Of a DNA stretch of 64,000 bases, positions 47,798 to 56,042 are shown piece by piece. Position numbers and translations under genes: made by a program. Position 1 is the stretch's first letter, and every line of letters begins with the position of its first letter. The notes beneath the pieces are model-generated. The model did not search any database, was not told the DNA's origin, and worked only from the letters and a program-made list of their open reading frames with translations. Origin of the DNA: Sphingomonas sp. PsM26 (lineage in GTDB: Bacteria; Pseudomonadota; Alphaproteobacteria; Sphingomonadales; Sphingomonadaceae); assembly GCA_030433805.1 (NCBI GenBank), contig JARUXA010000009.1, positions 1-64,000 of the forward strand. Reading direction: 5' to 3'.

Positions 47798-49528
47798 ATG
47801 CCGCCCGTGTTCACTCCAGCCACCGCCGACCAGCGTTTCGTGCTCGACCATATCGTAGGGATTGCCGATCTCGCCGCGACCGAACGCTTCGCCGCCGCGA
47901 GCGACGACGTCGTCGACGCGGTGCTCGAAGGGGTCGGGCAACTCGCGGTCGGCGAATGGGCGCCATTGCTGCGCACCGGCGACACGGTCGGCGCGAAATG
48001 GACCCCCGAAGGCGTCGTCATGCCCGATGGCTTCATCAAGGCGTATCACGATTACGTCGAAGGCGGCTGGGGCACGATCGGCGTGCCCGAGGAATTCGGC
48101 GGGCAGGGGCTTCCCTTCGCGATCCAGACCGCGGTGCTCGACACGCTGGGCGCGGCCAACATGGGCTTCGCGCTCGCCCCCACGCTGACGGTCGGCGCGA
48201 TCGAGGCGCTCGCGCACCACGGTTCGCCCGAGCAGCAGGCGCTGTACCTCCCGCACCTCGCGACCGGCGAATGGACTGGCACGATGAACCTGACCGAGCC
48301 GCAGGCCGGGTCAGACGTCGGCGCGCTTCGCACCACGGCAACCCCGCGCGGTGACGGCACGTTCCTGATCAAGGGCACCAAGATCTACATCTCGTTCGGC
48401 GATCACGACATGGCGCCCAACATCGTCCACCTCGTCCTCGCGCGCACGCCCGGTGCGCCCGCCGGGACCAAGGGGATCTCGCTGTTCCTGGTCCCCAAAT
48501 ACCGCCTCGATACGGACGGCGAGCCCAGCGATTTCAACGACGTCCGCGTCGTCTCGATCGAGCACAAGATGGGCCTCCACGCCTCCCCGACCTGCGTGCT
48601 GAGCTTCGGCGACCAGGACGATTGCGTCGGCGAGCTGATCGGTGCGGAGTTCGGCGGCATCCGCGCGATGTTCACGATGATGAACAACGCGCGCCTCAAC
48701 GTTGGACTTCAGGGCGTTCAGGTCGCCGAGGCCGCAACGCAGGCGGCGGTGTCTTACGCGCTCGATCGCGTCCAGTCGGCGCGCGCGGGGTCGGGCAATG
48801 CCGCGCCCGTCCGCATCGTCGAGCATCCCGACGTCCGCCGCATGTTGCTCCGGATGAAGGCGCAGACCCAGGCGGCGCGCGCGCTCGTCTATTACGCCGC
48901 GTCCCAGGTCGATCGCGCTACGCTCGGCGAAGCGGGCGGGCAGGAGCGGCTCGATATCCTGACGCCGCTCGCCAAGGCGCATGGCACCGATCTCGGCAAC
49001 GAGGTCGCGAGCCTCGGCATCCAGATCCACGGCGGGATGGGCTATGTCGAGGAAACCGGCGCGGCGCAGTTCTTCCGCGATGCGCGCATCACCCCGATCT
49101 ACGAGGGCACCAACGGGATCCAGGCGGCCGATCTGGTCGGACGCAAGCTGTCGATGGACAATGGCGGCGTGTTCGCGCGCCTGATCGCGGACATGCGCGC
49201 CGAGGCGCAGGACAGCGGGCTCAATGCGCTGATCGACGCCTGCGACGAAGTCGGGCGGCGGCTCGCGACGCTCGACGCCGACGACAAGCTCGCGGCGAGC
49301 TACCCGTTCCTGACGATGCTGTCGGTCGCGGTGTGCGGCTGGCTGATGGAGCGGCAGGGCCGGATCGCGGCGGACGCCGAGGGCGACCGCGATTTCCTCG
49401 GCATGAAGGTTGCCGCCGCGCGCTTCTACGTCGCGCAGATCGTCCCCGAGGCGATGGGATTGAAGGCCGCGGCGATGGCGGATGCGAGCGTGCTCTATTC
49501 GGTCTCGCCGGAGGCGTTTGCGGCATGA
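47798..49528 (+). CDS. Acyl-CoA dehydrogenase
   Basis: FAD enzyme of fatty-acid beta-oxidation, 576 residues. The N-terminal part has GWGTIGVPEEFGGQGLPF, the middle MNLTEPQAGSDVGALRTTA and IKGTKIYISFGDHD, and the C-terminal part GGMGYVEETGAAQFFRD and ITPIYEGTNGIQAADLVGRK, where the glutamate of YEGT is the likely base. The ~130-residue tail is the extended C-terminal domain of the long FadE-like bacterial group. The ATG at 47798 touches its ribosome site (AAGAGG); a GTG at 47807 has better spacing. The arylamine N-acetyltransferase gene overlaps its stop. Confidence 0.93.
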   Translation: MPPVFTPATADQRFVLDHIVGIADLAATERFAAASDDVVDAVLEGVGQLAVGEWAPLLRTGDTVGAKWTPEGVVMPDGFIKAYHDYVEGGWGTIGVPEEFGGQGLPFAIQTAVLDTLGAANMGFALAPTLTVGAIEALAHHGSPEQQALYLPHLATGEWTGTMNLTEPQAGSDVGALRTTATPRGDGTFLIKGTKIYISFGDHDMAPNIVHLVLARTPGAPAGTKGISLFLVPKYRLDTDGEPSDFNDVRVVSIEHKMGLHASPTCVLSFGDQDDCVGELIGAEFGGIRAMFTMMNNARLNVGLQGVQVAEAATQAAVSYALDRVQSARAGSGNAAPVRIVEHPDVRRMLLRMKAQTQAARALVYYAASQVDRATLGEAGGQERLDILTPLAKAHGTDLGNEVASLGIQIHGGMGYVEETGAAQFFRDARITPIYEGTNGIQAADLVGRKLSMDNGGVFARLIADMRAEAQDSGLNALIDACDEVGRRLATLDADDKLAASYPFLTMLSVAVCGWLMERQGRIAADAEGDRDFLGMKVAAARFYVAQIVPEAMGLKAAAMADASVLYSVSPEAFAA

Positions 49529-50361
49529 GCGACGCTGTGTTCGACCTCGACGCTTATTTCGCGCGCGTTCACCTCCCTGCACGGCCCTCGGTCGATCATC
49601 TTGGCCTCGGCGTGCTGCAACGCGCGCACCGGCTGGCGATCCCGTTCGAAAATCTCGACGTGCGGCTGGGGCGCGCGATCGCGATCGACAGTGCGTCGGT
49701 CTTCGCCAAGCTGGTGAGTGCGGCGCGCGGGGGATATTGTTTCGAGCATAACCGGCTGTTCCTCGATGCGCTCAACGCGCTCGGGTTCGACGCGCGCCCG
49801 TTGCTGGCGCGCGTCTGGCTCGGCGCGAGCGATGTGCCCGCCCTGACCCATACGCTCAGCCTGGTGACGCTGGGTGACGAACAGTGGATCGCCGATCCCG
49901 GTTTCGGCGGCAGCTACACCCCGCCGATGCCGCTGATCGACGGTGCGCAGGCGACCGCGCCCGACGGCGCATTGTTCCGGCTCGACCGGGCGGGCGAGCA
50001 TGGCTGGATGCTGTTGCGCGACGGCGATGCCGCGACCACCGACGGGCGCGGGGCGGGGACGGGATTCGTGCCGCAGTACAGTTTCGATACGCGGCTGGTG
50101 TACGATGCCGACCTCGCGCTCAGCAACCACTGGACCTCGACCGCGCCCGGCGGCCGTTTCCGCCAGGCACGGATCGTCAGCATCGTCCTGCCCAACGGCT
50201 TCGCCTCGCTGACCGACTCGACCTATCGGCGTCGGGCGGGCGGGGATTCGACCGAGGCGGTCATCACCGATCCACGCGTGTACCGGCTGCGGCTGAGCAT
50301 GATGTTCGGGATCACGCTGTCGGCGGAAGAGGTTGCGGCACTCGGGGTGGTTGCGGAGTAG
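49525..50361 (+). CDS. nat: Arylamine N-acetyltransferase
   Basis: Transfers acetyl groups from acetyl-CoA to arylamines and hydrazines. The cysteine-protease-like triad is C72 (RGGYCFEHN), H109 (ALTHTLSL) and D124 (IADPGFGG). The early RLAIPFENLDVRLG motif also fits. The 278-residue length is typical of bacteria. Its ATG overlaps the acyl-CoA dehydrogenase stop (ATGA), so translation is coupled; the acyl-CoA link may matter, but the natural substrate is unknown. Confidence 0.94.
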   Translation: MSDAVFDLDAYFARVHLPARPSVDHLGLGVLQRAHRLAIPFENLDVRLGRAIAIDSASVFAKLVSAARGGYCFEHNRLFLDALNALGFDARPLLARVWLGASDVPALTHTLSLVTLGDEQWIADPGFGGSYTPPMPLIDGAQATAPDGALFRLDRAGEHGWMLLRDGDAATTDGRGAGTGFVPQYSFDTRLVYDADLALSNHWTSTAPGGRFRQARIVSIVLPNGFASLTDSTYRRRAGGDSTEAVITDPRVYRLRLSMMFGITLSAEEVAALGVVAE

Positions 50362-50390
50362 GGAAGGGGGGACTCCCTTCCTCACTCGCT

Positions 50391-50496
50391 TCTTCCCCGG
50401 CGAAGGCCGGGGCCCAGGAGCATGACGGAGGTACCTGCGCCCATCCGCCAGCAATCCTTCGTTCCTCAACTGGGCCCCGGCCTTCGCCGGGGAAGC
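50391..50496. repeat. Palindromic repeat family A, copy 5
   Basis: Arms cttcccc-ggcgaaggccgg and its complement, with a centre catgacggaggtacctgcgc close to copy 6. Copies 5 and 6 stand in tandem in the 346-base gap 50362-50707, separated by ~85 bases of unmatched sequence in which no gene is seen. Confidence 0.85.
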
Positions 50497-50580
50497 GGAA
50501 CAGTGCGAATGTGAGAAAACAGCGCGGATTTCCCAGTGGAACGTGCGCCTTCGTCATAGCCTCTTTCATTGATCGAACGC

Positions 50581-50687
50581 GCTTCCCCGGCGAAGGCCGG
50601 GGCCCAGGAGCGATGGCGGCGGTACCTGCGCACATCCGCCAGCAATCGGTCGTTCCTCGACTGGGCCCCGGCCTTCGCCGGGGAAGC
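50581..50687. repeat. Palindromic repeat family A, copy 6
   Basis: Arms gcttccccggcgaaggccgg and its complement; the centre (cgatggcggcggtacctgcg, then catccgccagcaatcggtcg) is itself partly palindromic. It ends 21 bases from the convergent GntR gene. Confidence 0.85.
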
Positions 50688-50707
50688 GTATTGTATAAGA
50701 CGGGCCT

Positions 50708-51064
50708 TTACGCCTTCTCGCGCTCCAGCAGATCCGCCACATCGAGCCCGAGCAAGTCGATATGCGCGGCAATCCGCGGCCAGCTCGTTTCGAGGAAATG
50801 CGCACGTTCGGCGGCGCGCAGTTTTTCCGCTGCCCCCGGCAGGACGAACATCCCGACGCCACGCCGAACCTCGACATAGCCGTCGTCCTGGAAGCTTTGA
50901 TACGCCTTGGCGACGGTCAGCGGATTGGCACCATGTTCGGCGGCAAGCGCGCGAACCGAGGGAAGCTGATCCCCTGCATGGAATTGTCCGCGCAGGATCG
51001 CGGCCGAAATCGTCCCGCGCAGCTTGATGTACACGGGCGAGTCTTCGCTGTTCAAGGCTGTCAT
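50708..51064 (-). CDS. GntR-family regulator, YtrA-like
   Basis: A 118-residue transcription factor. The winged helix-turn-helix (~10-75) contains SPVYIKLRGTISAAILRGQF, GDQLPSVRALAAEHGANPLT and VAKAYQSFQDDGYVEVRRG. The short C-terminal tail (~80-118) is helical and lacks a ligand-binding domain, as in the YtrA subgroup. The ATG at 51064 has no ribosome site; a promoter fits so close upstream that the mRNA probably begins at the start codon. It is 40 bases downstream of the nitroreductase stop on the same strand. Confidence 0.85.
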   Translation of the reverse strand: MTALNSEDSPVYIKLRGTISAAILRGQFHAGDQLPSVRALAAEHGANPLTVAKAYQSFQDDGYVEVRRGVGMFVLPGAAEKLRAAERAHFLETSWPRIAAHIDLLGLDVADLLEREKA

Positions 51065-51098
51065 GCTGATATAATACAGCACGGGCCTGTCATGTCCA
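51065..51098 (-). promoter_or_regulatory. Predicted promoter giving a leaderless GntR mRNA
   Basis: On the minus strand TGGACA (51098-51093), a 16-base spacer and TATTAT (51076-51071) form a sigma70-like promoter. Only six bases separate the -10 box from the GntR ATG, so transcription should start at the ATG itself. A direct repeat tgtcatg (at 51059 and 51089) brackets it and could be an operator for self-control. Confidence 0.5.
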
Positions 51099-51103
51099 GT
51101 CTT

Positions 51104-51682
51104 TTAATGGTTCCACTTTGTAACAATGTTTTCCAGAATGGAACGTGGACGCTCGTCTAATTGCCGTGAGGGCGTTCCAAGGAACATGAACCCGGCGATC
51201 CGTTCCGGATCTGCACCGAACGCATCGCGGACCGCACTCGAATAGCTTGGCCAGCCGGTCAGCCACCCGCCGGCATAGCCAAGCGCATGCGCTGCGTGCA
51301 GCAGGTTCATGCACGCAGCGCCCGCCGACATTTCCTGTTCCCACAAGGGAATGTGGCTTTCGGTCTTGGGCGAGGACAGCACGACCACCAAAGTGGGCGC
51401 CTGTTCCGCGAACTGCACCAGCGAAGCAAGCTCGGTCGCGCCAGCCTGTGGACGTTCCGCGCGATAGGCGGTGGTAATCACTTCGGCCAGCTTAGCGCGC
51501 TGCTCGGGTGCAACCACGACGAAGCGCCACGGCGCAAGCTTGCCGTGATCGGGCGTGCGCGCGGCGATCGTCAGGATCGTCTCGAGCTCGGCGGCGTCGG
51601 GCCCTGGTGCGACCAGATCGCGCGGCTTGCCCGAGCGGCGGGTGGCGAGGAGCGAGAGCGGGGTTGTGCGATCATTGAACAT
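51104..51682 (-). CDS. Nitroreductase family protein (YdjA-like)
   Basis: FMN-dependent NAD(P)H oxidoreductase of 192 residues. It has the family signatures LLATRRSGKP near the N-terminus, APWRFVVVAPEQRAKL, SAGAACMNLLHAAHALGYAG with GWLTGW, and a C-terminal IAGFMFLGTPSRQLDERPR. It matches the small YdjA subgroup. Reduced substrates can be nitro compounds or quinones; the physiological one is unknown. The stop is followed 40 bases later by the GntR gene, which may regulate it. Confidence 0.9.
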   Translation of the reverse strand: MFNDRTTPLSLLATRRSGKPRDLVAPGPDAAELETILTIAARTPDHGKLAPWRFVVVAPEQRAKLAEVITTAYRAERPQAGATELASLVQFAEQAPTLVVVLSSPKTESHIPLWEQEMSAGAACMNLLHAAHALGYAGGWLTGWPSYSSAVRDAFGADPERIAGFMFLGTPSRQLDERPRSILENIVTKWNH

Positions 51683-51797
51683 GCTTTGCCCTTAACGCGG
51701 TACGCCGCATATTTACACACTTGCGATTGACGTTAGTCTCGCCCGCAACCAAACGCGCCACAATCGCCGGCGCCACGACATTTTCAGGAGTTTGTAC

Positions 51798-53591
51798 ATG
51801 GTGGACACCCCGACCGCGGATACCCCGCGCGAGCCGGATATTTCCCATGTCAATCCGGCAGCGGGCGAGACGTGGTTCGGCCATCCGCGCCAGCTAGCGA
51901 GGATGTTCACCACCGAAATGTGGGAGCGCTTCGGCTATTACGGCATGCGTGCGTTGCTCACGCTGTATCTCACCAAGCATTTCATCTTCGGCGATCGTGC
52001 CGCGACCGGCCTCTACGGCGGGTTCACCGCGCTGGTGTATCTGACCCCGCTGGTCGGCGGGTATCTCGCGGACCAGTATCTCGGCTCGAAGCGCTCGGTG
52101 AAGTTCGGCGCGATCATGATGGCGGTGGGGTATTTCACGCTCTGCTTCGGCGGGCAGACCGCGGTGCCGTTCGCGACGATCGACGGGCAGCGCTACAACG
52201 TCACGGTCGAAACCAAGGCGGGCACCGAGCAACGCTTCATCACCGACCAGGGCCAGCGCCTGCAGGTGAAGGGCAATGACGACGGCACCGTCTCGCTGCT
52301 CGGCGCCGACGGCAGCACCGCGCGGACGATCGCCAAGGACGGCTTCAAGTCGGACGCCGAGCGCAGCCCCTTGTTCGTCACGATCATGCTGATCGCGCTG
52401 AGCCTCGTCTCGGTCGGCAACGGTTTCTTCAAGCCCAACATCTCGACCATGGTCGGCGAACTGTATGCGCAGGGCGACCGACGACGGGATTCCGGGTTCA
52501 CGATTTTCTACATGGGGATCAACGTCGGGTCGCTCGGGTCGCAGATCCTGTGCCCGATCCTCGCGGCGACGTTCGGCTGGTGGGCTGGCTTCGGGCTCGC
52601 GGCGATCGGCATGCTGATTTCGTTCACGCTGATCCAGTTCGATGGCGGCAAGCTCAACGGGTACGGCGAACCTCCGCTCCGCACCGGACCCGACCGCACG
52701 ATCCCGATCTTCATCGGCGCGCTGATCGCGGTACCAGTGCTGTATTTCCTGTTCGTCAACCTGATGAACGCGGTGCCGCCGGTGCCTGGGTCGGGCTTCG
52801 TCGGCTATCTCGCGTCGCTGTCGCTGATGGGCAAATTGCTGTTCGGGACCTTCCTGATCGGGATCCCCGCGATCCTGATCTGGTCGTTCGTGATCGGCGA
52901 CAAGCGCGAGTTCCAGATGATGCTCGCCGCGATGGTGCTGATCGTCTTCAACGTCGTGTTCTGGACGCTGTTCGAACAGGCGGGCTCGTCGTTGACGCTG
53001 TTCGCCGACCGCAACACCGATCTGCGGCTGTTCGGCGATTTTGCGATCTCCGCGCCGCAGACGCAGTTCTTCAACGCCTTCTTCATCGTCACTTTCGCGC
53101 CGATCATGAGCATCCTCTGGACGACGCTCGCCAAGCGCGGGATCGAGCCGTCGATCCCGGTCAAGTTCGGGATCGCGCTGATCGGCGTGGGGCTGGGCTT
53201 CCTGTTCCTGGTGCTGGGTGCTGGCTATGCCGGTCCGGGGTTCCAAGTCGGTGTCTGGTGGCTCGCGGGGCTCTACCTGATCCACTCGCTGGCGGAATTG
53301 TGCATCTCGCCGGTCGGCCTGTCGATGATCACCAAGCTGTCGATCGCGCGGATCGTCGGGCTGATGATGGGCGTGTGGTTCCTGTCGATCAGCTGCGCGC
53401 AATATGTCGCCGGGATCGTCGCGCAGTTCGCCAGCGTCGATACGGTCGGCGGGCAGGTTACCAACCTCAAGGTCAGCCTCGACACCTATACCGGTACCTT
53501 CACGACGATTGCACAGGTCGCGATCGTGCTGGGCGTGGTATTGCTGGTCCTGTCGTGGCCGCTCAAGAAGTGGATGCACGGAGTCAAATAA
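51798..53591 (+). CDS. POT-family proton-coupled peptide transporter
   Basis: Major-facilitator peptide transporter of 597 residues, with ~13-14 membrane helices. The proton-coupling motif EMWERFGYYG lies in helix 1, and SVGNGFFKPNISTMVGELY and YMGINVGSLGSQ are the PTR2 signatures. About 60 extra residues (QRYNVTVETKAGTEQR to TARTIAKDGFK) are inserted between helices 3 and 4, on the periplasmic side, making a small beta-rich domain. CAGGAG lies 7 bases before the ATG at 51798. Imports di- and tripeptides; the two secreted peptidases at 22-26 kb could supply them. Confidence 0.94.
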   Translation: MVDTPTADTPREPDISHVNPAAGETWFGHPRQLARMFTTEMWERFGYYGMRALLTLYLTKHFIFGDRAATGLYGGFTALVYLTPLVGGYLADQYLGSKRSVKFGAIMMAVGYFTLCFGGQTAVPFATIDGQRYNVTVETKAGTEQRFITDQGQRLQVKGNDDGTVSLLGADGSTARTIAKDGFKSDAERSPLFVTIMLIALSLVSVGNGFFKPNISTMVGELYAQGDRRRDSGFTIFYMGINVGSLGSQILCPILAATFGWWAGFGLAAIGMLISFTLIQFDGGKLNGYGEPPLRTGPDRTIPIFIGALIAVPVLYFLFVNLMNAVPPVPGSGFVGYLASLSLMGKLLFGTFLIGIPAILIWSFVIGDKREFQMMLAAMVLIVFNVVFWTLFEQAGSSLTLFADRNTDLRLFGDFAISAPQTQFFNAFFIVTFAPIMSILWTTLAKRGIEPSIPVKFGIALIGVGLGFLFLVLGAGYAGPGFQVGVWWLAGLYLIHSLAELCISPVGLSMITKLSIARIVGLMMGVWFLSISCAQYVAGIVAQFASVDTVGGQVTNLKVSLDTYTGTFTTIAQVAIVLGVVLLVLSWPLKKWMHGVK

Positions 53592-53606
53592 CCGGGGGGT
53601 AGGGGC

Positions 53607-54302
53607 ATGGACGGCACGGCAATGGTTCTCGTGAGTGCGGCGGCATTCGTCGGCTCGCACTTCGTGCTCTCCCATCCACTCCGTGCGCCGATCGTCAGGG
53701 CGGTCGGCGCGAACGGGTTCCTCGGGATCTACTCGCTGGTCGCCTTCGCCACGCTCGGCTGGCTCGCGCACGCTTACCGGACCGCCCCCGCCACCGCGCC
53801 GTTATGGGCGGTAGGCGAGGGGATCTGGGGGCCGGTGACGCTGGTGATGCTGGTCGCGAGCATCCTGCTGATGGGGTCGCTGCTTGGCAATCCGGCGCTG
53901 CCGGGCAATCCGGGTACCACCGCACCGGCGGCGGCGCGCGGGGTGTTCAGTATCACCCGCCATCCGATGATGTGGGCGTTCGCTTTGTGGGGGCTGTGCC
54001 ACATCGCGGTCTATCCGATCGCTGCCAACATCATCGTCGCGGTCGCGATCATCGTGCTCGCGCTGGTTGGCGCGGCGCTGCAGGACGCCAAGAAGGAATC
54101 GCTCCAGCCCGACCTGTGGCGCGACTGGGAGCGCAAGACGAGCTACTGGCCGTTCGTCGCGATCGCACAGCGCCGCGCGAAGCTGGGCGGCTTCCGCCCG
54201 CACGACATCGCGGGCGGCGTGGTGATCTGGCTCGTCGCAACCTGGGCGCATCTGCCGCTTGCGGGGATCGCGGCGGGGGTGTGGCACTGGATCTATCGCT
54301 AG
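53607..54302 (+). CDS. NnrU family membrane protein
   Basis: A 231-residue integral membrane protein with about six helices. NnrU marks are AAAFVGSHFVLSHPLRAPI near the start, GVFSITRHPMMWAFALWG with the conserved RHP, and a C-terminal helix after SYWPFVAIAQRR. NnrU was named from denitrification gene clusters, and the fold relates to isoprenylcysteine methyltransferase-like proteins. No denitrification genes are here, so a general membrane role is likely. It follows the POT gene by 15 bases. Confidence 0.88.
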   Translation: MDGTAMVLVSAAAFVGSHFVLSHPLRAPIVRAVGANGFLGIYSLVAFATLGWLAHAYRTAPATAPLWAVGEGIWGPVTLVMLVASILLMGSLLGNPALPGNPGTTAPAAARGVFSITRHPMMWAFALWGLCHIAVYPIAANIIVAVAIIVLALVGAALQDAKKESLQPDLWRDWERKTSYWPFVAIAQRRAKLGGFRPHDIAGGVVIWLVATWAHLPLAGIAAGVWHWIYR

Positions 54303-54366
54303 GGTTGGCGCGTCTGTGGGGTTCGGGCTACCGCGCCACCTTCCGCCACCCACGAAAGACGTCATC

Positions 54367-55203
54367 ATGCGCTTGTTGATTTTTGGACTGGGCTACACGG
54401 CACAGGCGCTTGCCGACCGGCTGCGCGGCGACGGCTGGAGCGTCGTTGGCACCAGCCGCGACGGGCGCGCTGGCACGATCCGGTTCGATGATGCCGACGC
54501 GGTACGGCGTGAAATCAGGGTAGCGAGCCACATCCTGTCGTCGGTTCCTCCGGCAGACGAGACCGACCCCGTCCTGACGACCTATGGCGCGGACCTACTC
54601 CGCGCAGACGCATGGCGCGGCTACCTCTCCTCGACCGGCGTCTATGGCGACGTCGGCGGCGCGTGGATCGACGAGACCGCCTCGACCGGCACCGGCCGCC
54701 GCAGCGCGCGCGCGGAGGCGGATGCGGCGTGGCTCGCGTCGGGCGCGCATGTGTTTCGCCTGCCCGGCATTTACGGACCGGGGCGGTCCCCGCTCGACCG
54801 CGTGGCGCGCGGGAGCTCGCACCGCGTCGACGTGCCCGGGCAAGTGTTTAGCCGCTGCCATGTCGAGGATATCGTATCGGGCGTGATCGCGGGGATGAAC
54901 GGCCCCGCGGGGGCGTATAATCTGGCGGACGAACTCCCCGCCAGCCCCAACGACGTCGTCGCCTTCGCCGCACGGTTACTCGGGATGGAACCACCGCCGT
55001 TCGTCGCGCTCGAAACCCTGTCGCCGATGGCGCAGGGATTTTACGCCGAGAACCGCCGCATCTCGAACTTCAAGGCGAAGCGCGTGCTGTACTGGACCCC
55101 GCGCTACCCGGATTATCGCGTGGGTCTGCGTGCCTTGAGCGCGATGACGAGCCCGCCGATGACCAGCGCCGCGCCAGCACCCGCGAGCGCCGACCAGCGA
55201 TAG
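54367..55203 (+). CDS. NAD(P)-binding SDR-like protein (YeeZ-type)
   Basis: A 278-residue Rossmann protein of the atypical extended SDR group. The cofactor region is MRLLIFGLGYTAQALADRL, then YLSSTGVYGDVGGAWIDE and VFRLPGIYGPGRSPLDRV, with SRCHVEDIVSGVIAGM. The family resembles YeeZ/NAD-dependent epimerases but lacks the YxxxK pair at the usual spot. The last ~25 residues (SAMTSPPMTSAAPAPASADQ) are antisense to the transporter gene and not conserved, giving a 91-base tail-to-tail overlap. Confidence 0.85.
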   Translation: MRLLIFGLGYTAQALADRLRGDGWSVVGTSRDGRAGTIRFDDADAVRREIRVASHILSSVPPADETDPVLTTYGADLLRADAWRGYLSSTGVYGDVGGAWIDETASTGTGRRSARAEADAAWLASGAHVFRLPGIYGPGRSPLDRVARGSSHRVDVPGQVFSRCHVEDIVSGVIAGMNGPAGAYNLADELPASPNDVVAFAARLLGMEPPPFVALETLSPMAQGFYAENRRISNFKAKRVLYWTPRYPDYRVGLRALSAMTSPPMTSAAPAPASADQR

Positions 55204-56042
55204 CCCTCGAACAGCGTCGACAGGCACATCGCGATCACCGGCACCATCACGCCCGAATAGGCCGCTTTCGCGGGGCCGATCACGCGGAGCACGCCGAAAT
55301 AGAGCGGGAACGCAACCGCGGACGCGAACACGCCGAGGTAGAGCGTCGCCGCGACATAGGACAAAGTCGGCTCGAACACCGGCGGCCCGGTCGTGATCCA
55401 GGCGAACGCGCCGTCGAACAGCGCACCGAGCAGCATCGCGACCGCGAGCATCGGGATCATCGGATAGGCGCGCGCGGTCTGTGTCCCCTGCATCACGTTG
55501 GCGGTCGAGGCCGAGAAGATCGCGAGCACGGTGAAGCCGATCCCGATCAGCACTTGCGTCGGCCCGTGCGGGTCGACTCGTGTCTCGCGCAGGAACAGCA
55601 AGGTCACCCCCGCCATCGCGACGCCCATCCCGACGATCAGCTGCCGCCCGAGTTGCTGCCCGAGGAAGATCCGCCCGAACACCGCATTGGGGAGCAGCAT
55701 CAGCGCGAACACCACCGCCACCAGCCCCGAGGTGATGTGCATCTCGGCGCGGTAGACGAAGTTGAAGTTGAGGCAGAATTGCGCGAGGCCCAGCAGGACC
55801 GCAAAACGCAGCCCGCGCGCATCGAGCTTGATCCGTTCGCCCCGCGCGAATGCGTAGATCGCCATGACGATCCCGGCGACGAGGAAGCGATAGGTTACCG
55901 ACCAGCTTGCCGGCACGACGCCCAATTGTCCGCGGATGACGAGCCAGGTCGATCCCCAGATCAGCGTCACGATCCCGAACGGGATCAGGATCGCGAGTTG
56001 GCTCGACCGGGGTGGCCAGGCGCCGGGGGGCGCGGAACTCAA
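55113..56042 (-). CDS. EamA/DMT-family exporter
   Basis: Ten-helix drug/metabolite transporter of 309 residues with two EamA repeats (~20-145 and ~165-300); WGSTWLVIRGQLGVVPASW and YAFARGERIKLDARG are typical. The start is a TTG at 56042 that overlaps the threonine aldolase TGA (TTGA), implying coupling; the ORF upstream of it runs inside the aldolase. Coupling to an amino-acid enzyme suggests export of an amino acid such as threonine, but this is inference. Confidence 0.87.
   Translation of the reverse strand: MSSAPPGAWPPRSSQLAILIPFGIVTLIWGSTWLVIRGQLGVVPASWSVTYRFLVAGIVMAIYAFARGERIKLDARGLRFAVLLGLAQFCLNFNFVYRAEMHITSGLVAVVFALMLLPNAVFGRIFLGQQLGRQLIVGMGVAMAGVTLLFLRETRVDPHGPTQVLIGIGFTVLAIFSASTANVMQGTQTARAYPMIPMLAVAMLLGALFDGAFAWITTGPPVFEPTLSYVAATLYLGVFASAVAFPLYFGVLRVIGPAKAAYSGVMVPVIAMCLSTLFEGYRWSALAGAGAALVIGGLVIALKARRPTR

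Noticed and set aside
50312..50635. Small open frames through repeat A copies, with peptides like FPGEGRGP
   Set aside because: They only translate the palindromic repeats; the same peptides recur at every copy in either direction.
50391..50687. Possible CRISPR array from regularly spaced palindromes
   Set aside because: Only two units, ~107 bp each, not short repeats with uniform spacers, and no cas genes.
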